Shown here: positions 1-8,869 of the stretch, one piece after another
Layout of the letters: each line of letters opens with the position of its first letter
How positions within the stretch are numbered: position 1 is the stretch's first letter
Assembly (NCBI GenBank): GCA_964599655.1
Contig: CAZRGV010000046.1
Span: 1 to 41,711 of the forward strand
Length of the DNA: 41,711 nt
Source of the DNA: CAZRGV01 sp964599655
Lineage (GTDB): Bacteria > Planctomycetota > Planctomycetia > Isosphaerales > Isosphaeraceae
Direction: 5' to 3'
Notes under the pieces: generated by a model
Databases searched by the model: none
What the model saw: only the letters and a program-made list of their open reading frames with translations
What the model was told of the DNA's origin: nothing
Program-made: the position numbers and the translations under genes

Positions 1-94
1 CGATGATCAGGGCGAGCATGACCGCGTACTCGACGGCGGTCGGGCCGTCTTCGCTCGTCAGGAACTGGCGGATTCGCTGAGAAAGCGTGGTCAA
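1..94 (-). CDS. Flp-type pilin, N-terminal part (cut by window edge)
   Basis: This is the N-terminal 31 codons of a Flp/Fap type IVb pilin, the small subunit of tight-adherence pili. The visible protein reads TTLSQRIRQFLTSEDGPTAV and then EYAVMLALII, which matches the neighbouring complete pilin at 320-505 residue by residue apart from the first few positions. The conserved Glu-Tyr and the following hydrophobic stretch are the hallmarks of the Flp family. The start is inferred to be TTG at 94-92, because AGGAG lies seven bases upstream on the minus strand and the length then equals that of the neighbour. The C-terminus lies outside the window. Flp prepilins are cleaved by a TadV-type peptidase and assembled by a Tad machine; none of those genes is in the window. 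Confidence 0.8.
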   Translation of the reverse strand, partial: MTTLSQRIRQFLTSEDGPTAVEYAVMLALII

Positions 95-319
95 GGTGTA
101 GCTCCTGAAATGGCGGCTTGGTGAGGTGGAATGGGGTCTTGTTGACGTGGATATGGCAACGTTTTCGGATGGTCTGGACGGTCGAGAATGCGATCTCGGT
201 CCGTGGAGTTGATCGTGACATAAGAACCCGTGCGACGCGACGGATGGAACCCGCCGCCTCGCCGGGCTCGTCTCTCCAGGGCCAAGAGACCTGGGTTAAC
301 AGATCGCGAGATGGGCCGC

Positions 320-505
320 TTAGCTGGCGGTACCGCTCATGGCGCTGTTGACGGTGCTGAAGGTCGAGCTGACGCTCTTGCCCAGCGAGGTGACGATGGT
401 GATGCACGCGACGATGATCAGGGCGAGCATGACCGCGTACTCGACGGCGGTCGGGCCGTCTTCGCTGGTCAGGAACTGGCGGACGCGATTCGTCAAAGCC
501 TTCAT
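320..505 (-). CDS. Flp family type IVb pilin
   Basis: A complete 61-residue Flp/Fap pilin. It has a short basic N-terminus (MKALTNRVRQFL), then TSEDGPTAVEYAVMLALII with the Glu-Tyr pair typical of Flp prepilins, a single hydrophobic helix, and a Ser/Thr-rich tail ending SAMSGTAS. Flp subunits are exported, processed after the Gly in the GxxxxEY context and polymerised into adhesive Tad pili. The ATG at 505-503 is preceded by a purine-rich AGGAGAGAGAG-like stretch on the minus strand, a strong ribosome site. It lies just upstream of a second pilin of nearly the same sequence (1-94), so the two are tandem duplicates, with about 225 bases between them. The family assignment is secure; the role in adhesion is inferred from the family. 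Confidence 0.9.
   Translation of the reverse strand: MKALTNRVRQFLTSEDGPTAVEYAVMLALIIVACITIVTSLGKSVSSTFSTVNSAMSGTAS
412..483 (-). repeat. Direct repeat shared by the two pilin genes
   Basis: Bases 412-483 match bases 1-72 with a single mismatch (position 56 versus 467). The repeat covers the codons for the QFLTSEDGPTAVEYAV core. Sequence before and after it diverges at once, so identity is restricted to the pilin core. Recent duplication or gene conversion would explain this. Confidence 0.85.
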
Positions 506-844
506 CTCTCTCTCCTCTCCTAAGCAGGCCCCTGTGACCCGACGACTCTGTCGGAGGTGGGGCCGACGGGACGTTTATGGCCGCGGGTTCCCTCGGGTGA
601 CCCCCGGTTGCCGGACACCCCTCCGGCCGACCGATTCAATCGCCCCCCGCGACCGGGGTCATCGGAAGCCTAGGCCACGATTTTCAAGCCCGTCAAATCG
701 CTCTGGATGAAGTTTCCGGAATCGGACGGCGCAGCGCGAACACGGGGTGTACTAGGCTAGCGCTGTGGGATCGACCGGGCGCGCCCTCGCGCGCCGGGGA
801 CGGCGGTTCAGATCACTCCGGAACCGGAGGAGACGGTCCAGGCG
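506..844. other. Intergenic region between divergent pilin and cyclase-like genes
   Basis: About 340 bases separate the start of the pilin (505, leftward) from the start of the next gene (845, rightward). No convincing small gene is visible. It should hold the promoters of both units. There is a less GC-rich patch near 665-720, but I could not identify a clear -35/-10 pair. Confidence 0.5.
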
Positions 845-1729
845 ATGACTGAGCGATGGACCGACATCGCGACTCGAGAGTTGCTGCGGCTGATCGGGCC
901 GTCGGGCGGCTGGGGAGAGCGCCCAGGCGGTTCGCCGCGCGCCGAGCCCTCGGCTCTCGCCGGACTGAGCCTTCTCGCCTGCCATTCCGAGGACTCGGCC
1001 GTCCGTGCGGCGCGTCGGGCCGGCGAATGGCTCGCCGGCCTCCAGCGGCCTGATGGAGCCGTTCCGCTCTCGAACGACTTCGACGCCCCGGCATGGACCA
1101 CACCCCATGCCCTGCTGCTCTGGAGTGCGCTCGAGGTTCACGAGGCACGACGTCGGAGAGCCACCCACTGGTTGCTCGGTCAGCGCGGGATTCCCGCCAG
1201 GGATCCCTCGAACATCGTCGGGCACGATCCATCGCTCATCGGCTGGTCCTGGGTCGATGGAACGCACTCCTGGATCGAGCCGACCGCGATGGCGGTGCTG
1301 GCGCTTCGGCGTCAAGGGCTTGGAGGGGACCGTCGCGTGGAGGACGGGCTGCGTTTGATTTACGACCGCCTGATCCCGTCGGGCGGCTGGAACTACGGCA
1401 ATCGCTCGGTCTTCGGCCGCGAACTTCGTCCCCAGGCCGCGCCGACAGGACTCGCGTTACTGGCGCTGGCCGGCGTGTCAGAATCCTCGAAGGACCTCGA
1501 GCCGTCGTTGCGTTACCTCGAATCAACCTTGCCCGAGATTCGCTCGGCTCGATCCTTGGCGTGGGGTCTCCTGGGCCTTCGGGCCTGGCGGCGAGCGCCG
1601 GACGCCAGCGATCTTTGGTTGTCCGAGGCCTTCGTTCGCTCTCGACCGCGGCCCGTCGCCGTTTCTTCGCTGGCGTTGCTCTTGCTCGCCTCGGGACGAA
1701 AGTCGCTGGAACTTCTTGGAATTGCTTGA
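845..1729 (+). CDS. Terpenoid-cyclase/prenyltransferase-fold protein of unknown function
   Basis: A 294-residue protein built of alpha-alpha repeats like those of squalene-hopene cyclases and prenyltransferase subunits. Repeats are visible as SGGWGE near residue 20, AGEWLAGLQRPDGAVPL near 65, WSWVDGTHSWIEPTAMAVLAL near 140, and SGGWNYGNRSVFG near 185, each a Gly-Trp-rich turn after a helix. It is much shorter than a true squalene cyclase (over 600 residues), and I see no DxDD catalytic motif, so it is probably not a cyclase. No signal peptide is evident. The ATG at 845 follows GGAGGAG at about 12 bases, with a nearer AGG. The next gene begins about 10 bases after the stop, which suggests an operon with the DUF362 protein. 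The fold is well supported; the function is not known. Confidence 0.75.
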   Translation: MTERWTDIATRELLRLIGPSGGWGERPGGSPRAEPSALAGLSLLACHSEDSAVRAARRAGEWLAGLQRPDGAVPLSNDFDAPAWTTPHALLLWSALEVHEARRRRATHWLLGQRGIPARDPSNIVGHDPSLIGWSWVDGTHSWIEPTAMAVLALRRQGLGGDRRVEDGLRLIYDRLIPSGGWNYGNRSVFGRELRPQAAPTGLALLALAGVSESSKDLEPSLRYLESTLPEIRSARSLAWGLLGLRAWRRAPDASDLWLSEAFVRSRPRPVAVSSLALLLLASGRKSLELLGIA

Positions 1730-1739
1730 CGAGGCGGAT

Positions 1740-2819
1740 GTGTCCACGAGAACCGAAGGTCCGAAGGCGGAATCCCCGGTGGGCTCAACCCTGGTCGAGC
1801 CGAGGATCGGGGCAAATCTCGGTCGGCCGTCGAACGGCCTGGGACGGCGGCGCTTCCTGGCGGGGGCCGGACTGGTCGTCGCGGGCGGCCTCGGAGCGAA
1901 GCTCTGGCGCGACCAGAACGAGTCGGGCTGGCGGGCCGACGTGGTGATCGCTCGGGCCGAATCGTACGAGACCGACCTCGTCGACATTCTTCGCCGAGGT
2001 CTGGTTGAGCTGGGTTTTCGACCCGAGCGGGTGCGGGGCAAGTCGGTCCTGCTCAAGCCGAACCTCGTCGAGCCCAGCCGCGACGCCCCACAGGTCAACA
2101 CCCACCCGGCGGTGGTTCGGGCCGCGGCCGAGCTCTTCCGCCGCTGGGACGCCCGAGACGTCTTCGTCGGCGAGGGACAGGGGCACATCGTCGACTCCGA
2201 CCTCGTCCTCGACCAGTCGGGCCTGGGCCAGGTGCTCGCCGAAGACCGTCTCGAATTCGTCGATCTAAATCATGACGAAGTGTTCGAGGTTCCCAACCGC
2301 CTGGGGTTCGCTCGATGGTCCCGTCTGATCTTACCCGCGAGCCTTCGACGAGCCGACCTGGTCGTCTCGATGCCCAAGCTCAAGACGCATCACTGGGCGG
2401 GTGTCACCCTCTCGATGAAAAATCTCTTTGGCCTGATGCCGGGAATCGTCTACGGCTGGCCCAAGAACGTCCTTCACCAGCAGGGCATTCACCCCTCGAT
2501 TCTCGACATCAACGCGGCGGTATGCCCTCACATGGCGATTGTTGACGGCATCATCGGCATGGAGGGAGACGGCCCCATCATGGGCACGCCCCGGCACTCG
2601 GGGGTCCTCGTCCTCGGAATGAACCTGACGGCCGTCGATGCGACCGCCGCCCGCTTGATGGAGATCGATCCCGAGCGCGTCCCGTATCTCGCCGTGGCCT
2701 CGGGCCGGCTCGGGCCGATCGCCGAGCGGCATATCCAGCAGCGAGGCGAGCCGCTTGCCCCGCTGGCGAAACGGTACGCCCTGCTCAATCATCCCGCCAT
2801 GGCCTGGGTCCGCGGCTGA
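1740..2819 (+). CDS. Tat-exported DUF362 domain protein
   Basis: About 359 residues. A twin-arginine signal is visible near residue 38 (GLGRRRFLAGAGLVVAGG). A DUF362 domain follows, recognised by KPNLVEP, NTHPAVVRAAAELFR, VGEGQGH and the block KLKTHHWAGVTLSMKNLFG. DUF362 proteins often carry ferredoxin-like clusters, but I see no CxxCxxC pattern here. The biochemical role of the family is not established; export through Tat suggests a folded or cofactor-bearing protein. I prefer the GTG at 1740 because GAGG lies five bases upstream and the N-terminus then reads MSTRTEG. A TTG at 1716, overlapping the upstream gene by 14 bases, is the alternative. It is probably co-transcribed with the cyclase-fold gene at 845-1729. 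Confidence 0.8.
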   Translation: MSTRTEGPKAESPVGSTLVEPRIGANLGRPSNGLGRRRFLAGAGLVVAGGLGAKLWRDQNESGWRADVVIARAESYETDLVDILRRGLVELGFRPERVRGKSVLLKPNLVEPSRDAPQVNTHPAVVRAAAELFRRWDARDVFVGEGQGHIVDSDLVLDQSGLGQVLAEDRLEFVDLNHDEVFEVPNRLGFARWSRLILPASLRRADLVVSMPKLKTHHWAGVTLSMKNLFGLMPGIVYGWPKNVLHQQGIHPSILDINAAVCPHMAIVDGIIGMEGDGPIMGTPRHSGVLVLGMNLTAVDATAARLMEIDPERVPYLAVASGRLGPIAERHIQQRGEPLAPLAKRYALLNHPAMAWVRG

Positions 2820-2991
2820 ACGCCTCGTCGGGACCGCCTTCGATTGGGCGACTCGGGCTGGTCATGTCCGGACGATTGCGAGATCATCGACGTGATGACC
2901 GCTCCGTCGGCTGGCGTCGCCGATTTGGCCAGGCGCCGGCGGACCGGCGGCGTCGACGTCGATCGGTGTGACCCAGGAACGAGCCAACGCC

Positions 2992-5136
2992 ATGTCGAAC
3001 ACACGGTCCGCCTCTCCCATGAGCATGAGGTCGAGGTATACGAGACGGGGCCAGTACCGCTATCGGGACCGGCCCCTGATCCTTTCCCGGGGCTATCCCC
3101 TGCCCCTTGGGGCCAGCCCCTGGCCCGACGGCGTGAACTTCGTCTTGCTCTGCCGCTACGGCACGGCCGTCTGGCTGGTTCTCTGCGACACCTGCAATGC
3201 CGAGGTGCAGGCCGAGATTCCTCTGGACCCCGTTTACAACCGCACCGGGTATCACTGGCATATCCGAATCGATGGGCTTCCCCACGACTTCTGTTACGGC
3301 TATCGCGTGGACGGTCCCAAGGGGCCCAAGCATCGCTACGACACCGAGAAGATCTTGCTCGATCCGACGGCGCGAGCCCTCTCCTGCGGGCGACCCTGGG
3401 GGTTCGAAGGAAACTTGCCCCGGCGAAGTCTGCTCACATGGTCATTCCTCGGCCAGCCGCTTGTGGAGGACGCGCCGGCCCGTCCCCTCATTCCCCGAGA
3501 GGATACGATCCTCTACGAACTTCACGTGCGCGGCTACACGATCGACCCCTCTTCCGGCGTTCCCCATCCAGGCACCTATTCCGGGCTCGTCGAGAAGATC
3601 GACTACTTGAAGTCGTTGGGTGTCACGGCCGTCGAGCTGATGCCGATCGACGAGTTCGACGAGCGGAATTGCCCGTTCGTCAATCCTTTGACCGGTGAAC
3701 GCCTGCGCGACTTCTGGGGTTACAACCCGATCGCTCATGTCGCTCCCAAGGCCGCCTACGCGGTCAATCCCGAGGGTTCCGCACCCTGGCAGGAGTTTTG
3801 CCAGCTCGTCCGCGCCTTCCACGCCGAGGGGCTCGAGGTCGTCCTCGATGTCGTCTTCAACCACACCGCCGAGGGAGGCGAGAATGGGCCGGTCTACAAC
3901 TACAAAGGACTCGATAACAGCCTCTATTACATGCTCGACGACGAGGGCCACTACCTGAACTTCACCGGCTGCGGCAACACCGTCAACAGCAACAATCCGA
4001 TCGTCCGGGAACTGATTCTTTCGGGGCTTCGCAACTGGCTGACCGAGACCGAGGTCGACGGCCTCCGGTTCGACCTGGCCTCCGTTTTCGGGCGTGACCC
4101 CAAGGGGAACGTGCTCGTCGAGCCGCCGATCATCGAAATGATCTCGGCCGATCCGCTCCTGGCCGACGCCAAACTGATCGCCGAGCCGTGGGATGCCGCG
4201 GGGCTCTATCAGGTCGGAAGCTTCCCCGGAGGCCGGCGCTGGAGCGTCTGGAACGGTCGCTATCGCGACGACGTGCGTCGCTTCTGGAGAGGCGATCCGG
4301 GCATGACCTCGGCCCTGGCCACTCGACTCTGCGGCAGCGACGACCTCTTCGGCGGCCAGGGTCCGCTCCACTCGATCAACTTCATCACCTGCCACGATGG
4401 CTTCACCCTTTACGACCTCGTCTCGTACAACCATAAGCACAACGAGGCCAATGGCGAGGGGAATCGCGACGGGCAGGACGAGAATTATAGCTGGAACTGC
4501 GGCGTCGAGGGCCCCACCGACGATCCCGAGATCCTCGCCCTCCGGCACCGAATGGCCCGAAATTTCATCGCCACGCTCATGCTCTCGCAAGGGGTTCCCA
4601 TGCTCCTGGGAGGCGACGAGTTTCTCCGCACCCAGCGCGGGAACAACAACGCCTGGTGCCAGGACAATGCGACGAGCTGGGTCAACTGGGAACTCCTGGG
4701 GAGCAACGCCGGGTTTCATCGGTTCGTGCGAATGATGATCGCGCTGCGGAAGCGCCACCCGGCCCTGAGACGCAAGACGTTCTTCCAGGGCAGCGCCTCC
4801 CACCCCCCCGACATCACCTGGCACGGCGTCTGGCCGGCCCAGCCCGACTTCTCCCAGGAGAGCCGTTCGCTGGCATTCTGTCTCGACGGCCGTGGTTGCG
4901 ACTGCGAGGGACTTATCGACCGCGACATCTATGTGGCCATGAACGCCTACTGGGAACCCTTGACCTTTTCGATCCCCGCGTCGCCCACCGGCCGCGCCTG
5001 GCGTCGCGCGGTCGACACCGCGCAACCCTCGCCGGACGATATCATCGATCTTGACGAGGGGCCCACGATTCCGGTCATGCATCCTTACCGTCTCGAGGCG
5101 CGATCCATGATCGTCCTTGTCTCGGAGGTTCACTGA
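2992..5136 (+). CDS. glgX: Glycogen debranching enzyme GlgX (isoamylase type, GH13)
   Basis: About 714 residues, the usual length for GlgX. It hydrolyses alpha-1,6 branch links of glycogen or its limit dextrins in the cytoplasm. An N-terminal CBM48-like domain spans roughly residues 30-130 (RGYPLPLGASPWPDGVNFVL). The GH13 barrel shows all four classic regions: DVVFNH near 286, GLRFDLAS with the nucleophile Asp near 361, LIAEPWD with the acid Glu near 398, and TCHDGFTLYD with the third Asp near 469. The C-terminal region has the isoamylase sequence GGDEFLRTQRGNNNAWCQD. The start is uncertain: ATG at 2992 is chosen; an in-frame GTG at 2968 would add eight residues, and neither has a well-placed ribosome site. 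No other glycogen gene lies in the window, so it stands alone. Confidence 0.93.
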   Translation: MSNTRSASPMSMRSRYTRRGQYRYRDRPLILSRGYPLPLGASPWPDGVNFVLLCRYGTAVWLVLCDTCNAEVQAEIPLDPVYNRTGYHWHIRIDGLPHDFCYGYRVDGPKGPKHRYDTEKILLDPTARALSCGRPWGFEGNLPRRSLLTWSFLGQPLVEDAPARPLIPREDTILYELHVRGYTIDPSSGVPHPGTYSGLVEKIDYLKSLGVTAVELMPIDEFDERNCPFVNPLTGERLRDFWGYNPIAHVAPKAAYAVNPEGSAPWQEFCQLVRAFHAEGLEVVLDVVFNHTAEGGENGPVYNYKGLDNSLYYMLDDEGHYLNFTGCGNTVNSNNPIVRELILSGLRNWLTETEVDGLRFDLASVFGRDPKGNVLVEPPIIEMISADPLLADAKLIAEPWDAAGLYQVGSFPGGRRWSVWNGRYRDDVRRFWRGDPGMTSALATRLCGSDDLFGGQGPLHSINFITCHDGFTLYDLVSYNHKHNEANGEGNRDGQDENYSWNCGVEGPTDDPEILALRHRMARNFIATLMLSQGVPMLLGGDEFLRTQRGNNNAWCQDNATSWVNWELLGSNAGFHRFVRMMIALRKRHPALRRKTFFQGSASHPPDITWHGVWPAQPDFSQESRSLAFCLDGRGCDCEGLIDRDIYVAMNAYWEPLTFSIPASPTGRAWRRAVDTAQPSPDDIIDLDEGPTIPVMHPYRLEARSMIVLVSEVH

Positions 5137-5204
5137 GCCGCGCGCGAGGGGCCTCGAACGGCCTCGGATTCCCCGAGAACGTTCGAAGTCGTCATCCGGC
5201 CGTC

Positions 5205-5233
5205 TTGTCACCGGTCGTCCGTGGGCTTAGTCT
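5205..5233 (+). promoter_or_regulatory. Possible sigma-70 promoter for the FG-GAP gene
   Basis: TTGTCA (5205-5210) matches five of six -35 bases. It is followed after exactly 17 bases by TAGTCT (5228-5233), a weak -10. It lies about 55 bases upstream of the inferred start at 5291 in a gap between genes. This is seen by eye only. Confidence 0.35.
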
Positions 5234-5290
5234 GGTAGAGTTGGGAAAAATGTCGGGATGACACCCGTATGCGAGATTGGGGCGATTGGA

Positions 5291-7639
5291 ATGCGCGGAT
5301 TGTGGTACGGTCTGGCAGGGACGCTCCTGGCTCTCGGAATCCTGCTCTTCGCGACGGCAAACCGAACTCGGGCCGACGAGCCAAATCTGGCCGATGACTT
5401 CGGGTTCCTCCCCCTGGAGATCTACAAGCTCGATGCCCGGATTAGCGGCTTGCTCGTCCAGGATCTCGACGGCGACGGGATCAAGGATATCGCCGTCATC
5501 AACAACGCGCGTTCACGTATTGACCTGCTGCTGAGCAGCCCGGGAAAGAACGACGACGACTCTCCCTCGAGGTCCGAGGCCAACCAGGTTCCCAGCAGCC
5601 GTCGCATGCGGCTCGCCACGCTCCCGGTCAACAAGGAAGTCGTCAGCCTTCAGGCGGGTGACTTCAACGGCGACGGTCGCCCTGACCTGGCCTATTACGG
5701 CAACCCGGCCGAGCTGATCATCCTCCACGGCCAGGGGGGCGGCAAGTTCGGCGACCCCAGACGAATCAACGTGGGCGAAGCCGTCGAGGCCACCAACGCA
5801 CTGGCCGTCGGCGACCTGAATCGCGATGGCAAGGACGACCTCGTGTTGATGTCCGCCAACGAGCTGGTCACGATCCTTCAGCGCGAGGGGGGGCGGATGG
5901 CCGAGCCCGAGCGCTTGCCTCACACGGCCACACGGCCCAGTATCCTCAAGGCGGTTGACCTCGACGGCGACGGCGCGGTCGACCTCGCCCTGCTCGACAG
6001 CGGCGGCGATGACCCGATCCGCGTTCGCTTCTCGGTCGAGGGTGGAACGCTCGGCCCCGAACAACGGTTCCACATCGAGTCGCCCCGCGCCATCGCGTTC
6101 GCGGAGCTCGACGGACAGCCGGGCGTGGAGCTGCTGGCGATCGAGTCGCAGTCCGGCCGGGCCAAGGTCTTCACTCTTGACGAGGGCGGCGACGACGACG
6201 CTGGACGGCGGGGCCGCCTGATGTTTTTCCCGTTGCCGGTTGGCGACGCGCGGGGCCGTTCGCTGGCCGTCGGCGACCTCAATGGCGACAAGAAGGCCGA
6301 CGTTATCGTCACCGACCCCGCCAACGCCCAATTCCTGGTCTATCTTCAAGGGCCGGCGGGCCTGGTTCGTGGCGAGACTTTCCCAAACCTGGCCGGCGGC
6401 CGGTCGGTCGCCGTCGCCGACCTCGACGGCGATGGCACGGGCGAGGTGATCGTACTCTCCGAGCAGGAAAAACAGATCGGCTGCTGTGTCTTCCAGAACG
6501 GGCGGCTGACCTTTCCCGCACCCTTGCCCACCAGCGGCGAGCCGGTCGCCATGGACGTGGCCAACCTCGACGGCGACGCGACCCCCGAGGTGCTTTACGT
6601 GGCGCGTGGCAAGGACAGCTCGAACAGCTTCGTCCTTCGCGGCCTGAAACGCGAGGCTTCGGGCACCTTCGTGCCGTTCCGCTGGGGCCAGGAAGACCAG
6701 GTCGAGATCAAGGGGCTCACCGGCATTCCCCCCGGAATGAAGGTGCTCGACGTCAACCGTGACCGTCAGCCCGACATCCTGATCTTCAAACCCTACGGCT
6801 CGCCGATCCTGCTCCTGGGACGACCCGGTGGCGAGACTCCGGCCCCTTCGGGCGGAAGCCTCGGCCCGCTCGTCGCCGCCACGCCGGCCGGCATCAGCCT
6901 GACCTCTCCCGGTGAAGCGGCCTTGCTCGTGGCGCAGAACACCTTCGCCCGCAGCGTCGTGCTCAACGAGGCCGGGCAGTGGGAGGTCAAGGATCAGTTC
7001 AACGCCGGACGGGGCTCGGCCCAGGTCATCGGAGCCGCGGCGCTCGATGCCGATGGTGACGGCAAGAAGGAGGTCGTCCTGCTCGACAAGGCCTCCAAGG
7101 CCCTCCTGTTCCTCGACGAGCGCGATGGGGTCTATCGACCGGGCGGCTCGCTTTCCATCGGCTCGTTCGACTTCGAAGGAACTCACGTCGCCGACCTCGA
7201 CGGCGACGGACGTGACGACCTCCTCCTCGCCGGTACCGACAAGTTCGGCGTGGTCCTTACCGGCCGCAAGGGGCAGCGGCTCAAGCTGCTCGCCAGCTAC
7301 GAGACCACCCGCAAGGACGCCATGCTCGGCGACCTGATCGTCGGCGACCTGAACGCCGACGGGCAGCCCGACCTGGTTCTCACCGACGTCGCCGAACACG
7401 TCATCGAGCTGGTTTCCTACGACAGCCAGGCCGATCTCGACCGCGCGCTCGCGTTCAAGATCTTTGAAAAGAAGTCGTTCCGCGACCGTGACAGCCTCGT
7501 CGAACCCCGTGACCTCGCCCTGGGAGACGTGGACGGTGATGGCCGCACCGACCTCATCCTGATCGTTCACGACCGAGTCTTGGTCTACCGCCAGGACCCC
7601 GGCCCAAGTTCGGAGTCGAAAACCGCGAGCAAACCCTGA
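5291..7639 (+). CDS. Exported FG-GAP/VCBS repeat protein
   Basis: About 782 residues. An N-terminal signal peptide is clear (MRGLWYGLAGTLLALGILLF, cleavage near RADEP). The body is a run of FG-GAP repeats with calcium-binding DxDxDG-type loops. I count twelve: DLDGDGIKD, DFNGDGRPD, DLNRDGKDD, DLDGDGAVD, DLNGDKKAD, DLDGDGTGE, NLDGDATPE, DVNRDRQPD, DADGDGKKE, DLDGDGRDD, DLNADGQPD and DVDGDGRTD. That number suggests one seven-bladed propeller plus most of another, as in integrin-alpha-like proteins. No catalytic domain is visible. The start at 5291 is chosen because the signal peptide begins there and a GGGG sits eight bases upstream; an ATG at 5258 is also open. It is likely a secreted or periplasmic binding or scaffold protein. 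Confidence 0.85.
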   Translation: MRGLWYGLAGTLLALGILLFATANRTRADEPNLADDFGFLPLEIYKLDARISGLLVQDLDGDGIKDIAVINNARSRIDLLLSSPGKNDDDSPSRSEANQVPSSRRMRLATLPVNKEVVSLQAGDFNGDGRPDLAYYGNPAELIILHGQGGGKFGDPRRINVGEAVEATNALAVGDLNRDGKDDLVLMSANELVTILQREGGRMAEPERLPHTATRPSILKAVDLDGDGAVDLALLDSGGDDPIRVRFSVEGGTLGPEQRFHIESPRAIAFAELDGQPGVELLAIESQSGRAKVFTLDEGGDDDAGRRGRLMFFPLPVGDARGRSLAVGDLNGDKKADVIVTDPANAQFLVYLQGPAGLVRGETFPNLAGGRSVAVADLDGDGTGEVIVLSEQEKQIGCCVFQNGRLTFPAPLPTSGEPVAMDVANLDGDATPEVLYVARGKDSSNSFVLRGLKREASGTFVPFRWGQEDQVEIKGLTGIPPGMKVLDVNRDRQPDILIFKPYGSPILLLGRPGGETPAPSGGSLGPLVAATPAGISLTSPGEAALLVAQNTFARSVVLNEAGQWEVKDQFNAGRGSAQVIGAAALDADGDGKKEVVLLDKASKALLFLDERDGVYRPGGSLSIGSFDFEGTHVADLDGDGRDDLLLAGTDKFGVVLTGRKGQRLKLLASYETTRKDAMLGDLIVGDLNADGQPDLVLTDVAEHVIELVSYDSQADLDRALAFKIFEKKSFRDRDSLVEPRDLALGDVDGDGRTDLILIVHDRVLVYRQDPGPSSESKTASKP

Positions 7640-7654
7640 GCTAAGCCGATCGCG

Positions 7655-7690
7655 CCGCGGCCCGTCGGTATCGAGGCGGATCGGCCGCGG
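7655..7690 (+). terminator. Possible hairpin terminator after the FG-GAP gene
   Basis: CCGCGGCC at 7655-7662 pairs with GGCCGCGG at 7683-7690 across a 20-base loop, about 15 bases after the stop codon. No T-tract follows, so a role as terminator is tentative. Confidence 0.3.
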
Positions 7691-7849
7691 TGTTCCGGCG
7701 CCAACCCAGGGGCGAAGGCCCGATCCGACGCTCGAGTCGCTTGGGAGACGGAGTTCGGTCAGTCCCACGTTGACGCAAAATCCTCGAACGTTCCTTTGGC
7801 CGGGCTTGTAAGATTCCTCTGGATTCGGATCGTTCACGGAGCCACGGCG

Positions 7850-8869
7850 ATGACTCCCCCGCCCGTCGAGAATGGCCAGCCGACCCCCGATCGCCCTCGC
7901 GTTCGACGTCCTCGGACGCAAGCCTCCGGCGAACCGCCGTTGTACGTCGTGCCGTATCGTCCCGCCCGGTTTGATGCTCGGTTCCTTCCGCCTCTGCTGA
8001 TGGTCCTCGTGGCGGTTCCCTTGCTGATCTACCGCCTTCGCACGCCCGACTGGCACTGGTCGTGGCCGGAACCTCGGCCCTCGTCGAGCGCCTCGCCCCT
8101 GGCCCGGTCAGCCTCCACGCCGGCCGAAGTCGCCGTCGCGACGAACGCCTCGAGGTCACCGGCTCAGGCCGCACGGGACGCCGAACGTCGCGTTCTGGCC
8201 GACGCGGCATGGGCGGCCAAGGGCGAAACGCCCGCCTCGGTCCTCGCCCTCAACGGCGAAAAACCCAAGGACGACAAGGTGGCCAAGCAGGCCCTCGACG
8301 ACATCGAGCGCGAGGCGGAACGCATCAAGGCCGAACGCGCCGAGCTGGAAGCGATCAAGTCGAAGGAGGGAGAACGCCTCGCGAAGATTCCTCCCAAACC
8401 CGACTTCGGCATCGGACGCCGCGGTCGTGTCAATCCGGCGCGGTTGCAACGGATGATGGAGCAGATGCACGCCCAGGCCCTGGCCGATATGAACCGGCAT
8501 CAGCGACAGTTCGAGGCCATGGCCCGGCAAATGGAACAGCAAATGCGCCGGCGAATGCGACAGGGAGGTGAGCCGTTCGGAGACTGGCCTCCGCCTCCCG
8601 CCGGGATGGGATTCCCCCAGGACGGCTTCAGGCCCATGCTGGACGCGCATCGCGAGATCCAACGCCACTTTGATGAGATGCTCCGGGCCCAGCAACAGTT
8701 CTTCCAGAATCCTCCCCAGCCGTTCGGGCCCCCGCCTCGGCCTCACGCTCCAGGATCACCTCCGGCCGCGGGTCAGCCCGACGTGCAAACCTTCTCGTTC
8801 GACCTTCCCGGCGGAGGCCGAGCCACCGGATATCGCATGCGGTGGGGTTTCCAGGATCAGCGGAACTGA
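7850..8869 (+). CDS. Membrane-anchored coiled-coil protein, function unknown
   Basis: 339 residues. A Pro/Arg-rich cytoplasmic N-terminus precedes one membrane segment near residues 50-65 (FLPPLLMVLVAVPLLIY). An Ala/Glu/Lys-rich region follows with strong coiled-coil character (ALDDIEREAERIKAERAELE near 145-165), then a Met/Gln/Arg-rich stretch (MARQMEQQMRRRMRQGGE) and a Pro/Phe-rich tail. I recognise no enzyme domain. The start at 7850 is set by GGAG at 7838-7841, eight bases upstream; the frame is open further up to 7796 without such a site. It follows the FG-GAP gene on the same strand but a possible terminator lies between them. Confidence 0.65.
   Translation: MTPPPVENGQPTPDRPRVRRPRTQASGEPPLYVVPYRPARFDARFLPPLLMVLVAVPLLIYRLRTPDWHWSWPEPRPSSSASPLARSASTPAEVAVATNASRSPAQAARDAERRVLADAAWAAKGETPASVLALNGEKPKDDKVAKQALDDIEREAERIKAERAELEAIKSKEGERLAKIPPKPDFGIGRRGRVNPARLQRMMEQMHAQALADMNRHQRQFEAMARQMEQQMRRRMRQGGEPFGDWPPPPAGMGFPQDGFRPMLDAHREIQRHFDEMLRAQQQFFQNPPQPFGPPPRPHAPGSPPAAGQPDVQTFSFDLPGGGRATGYRMRWGFQDQRN

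Noticed and set aside
3442..5211. A 589-codon minus-strand frame opposite glgX
   Set aside because: glgX has all GH13 motifs on the plus strand; the opposite frame has none.
5513..8056. An 847-codon minus-strand open frame opposite the FG-GAP gene
   Set aside because: The plus strand has a signal peptide and twelve calcium loops. The minus frame is a mirror of them without any recognisable domain.
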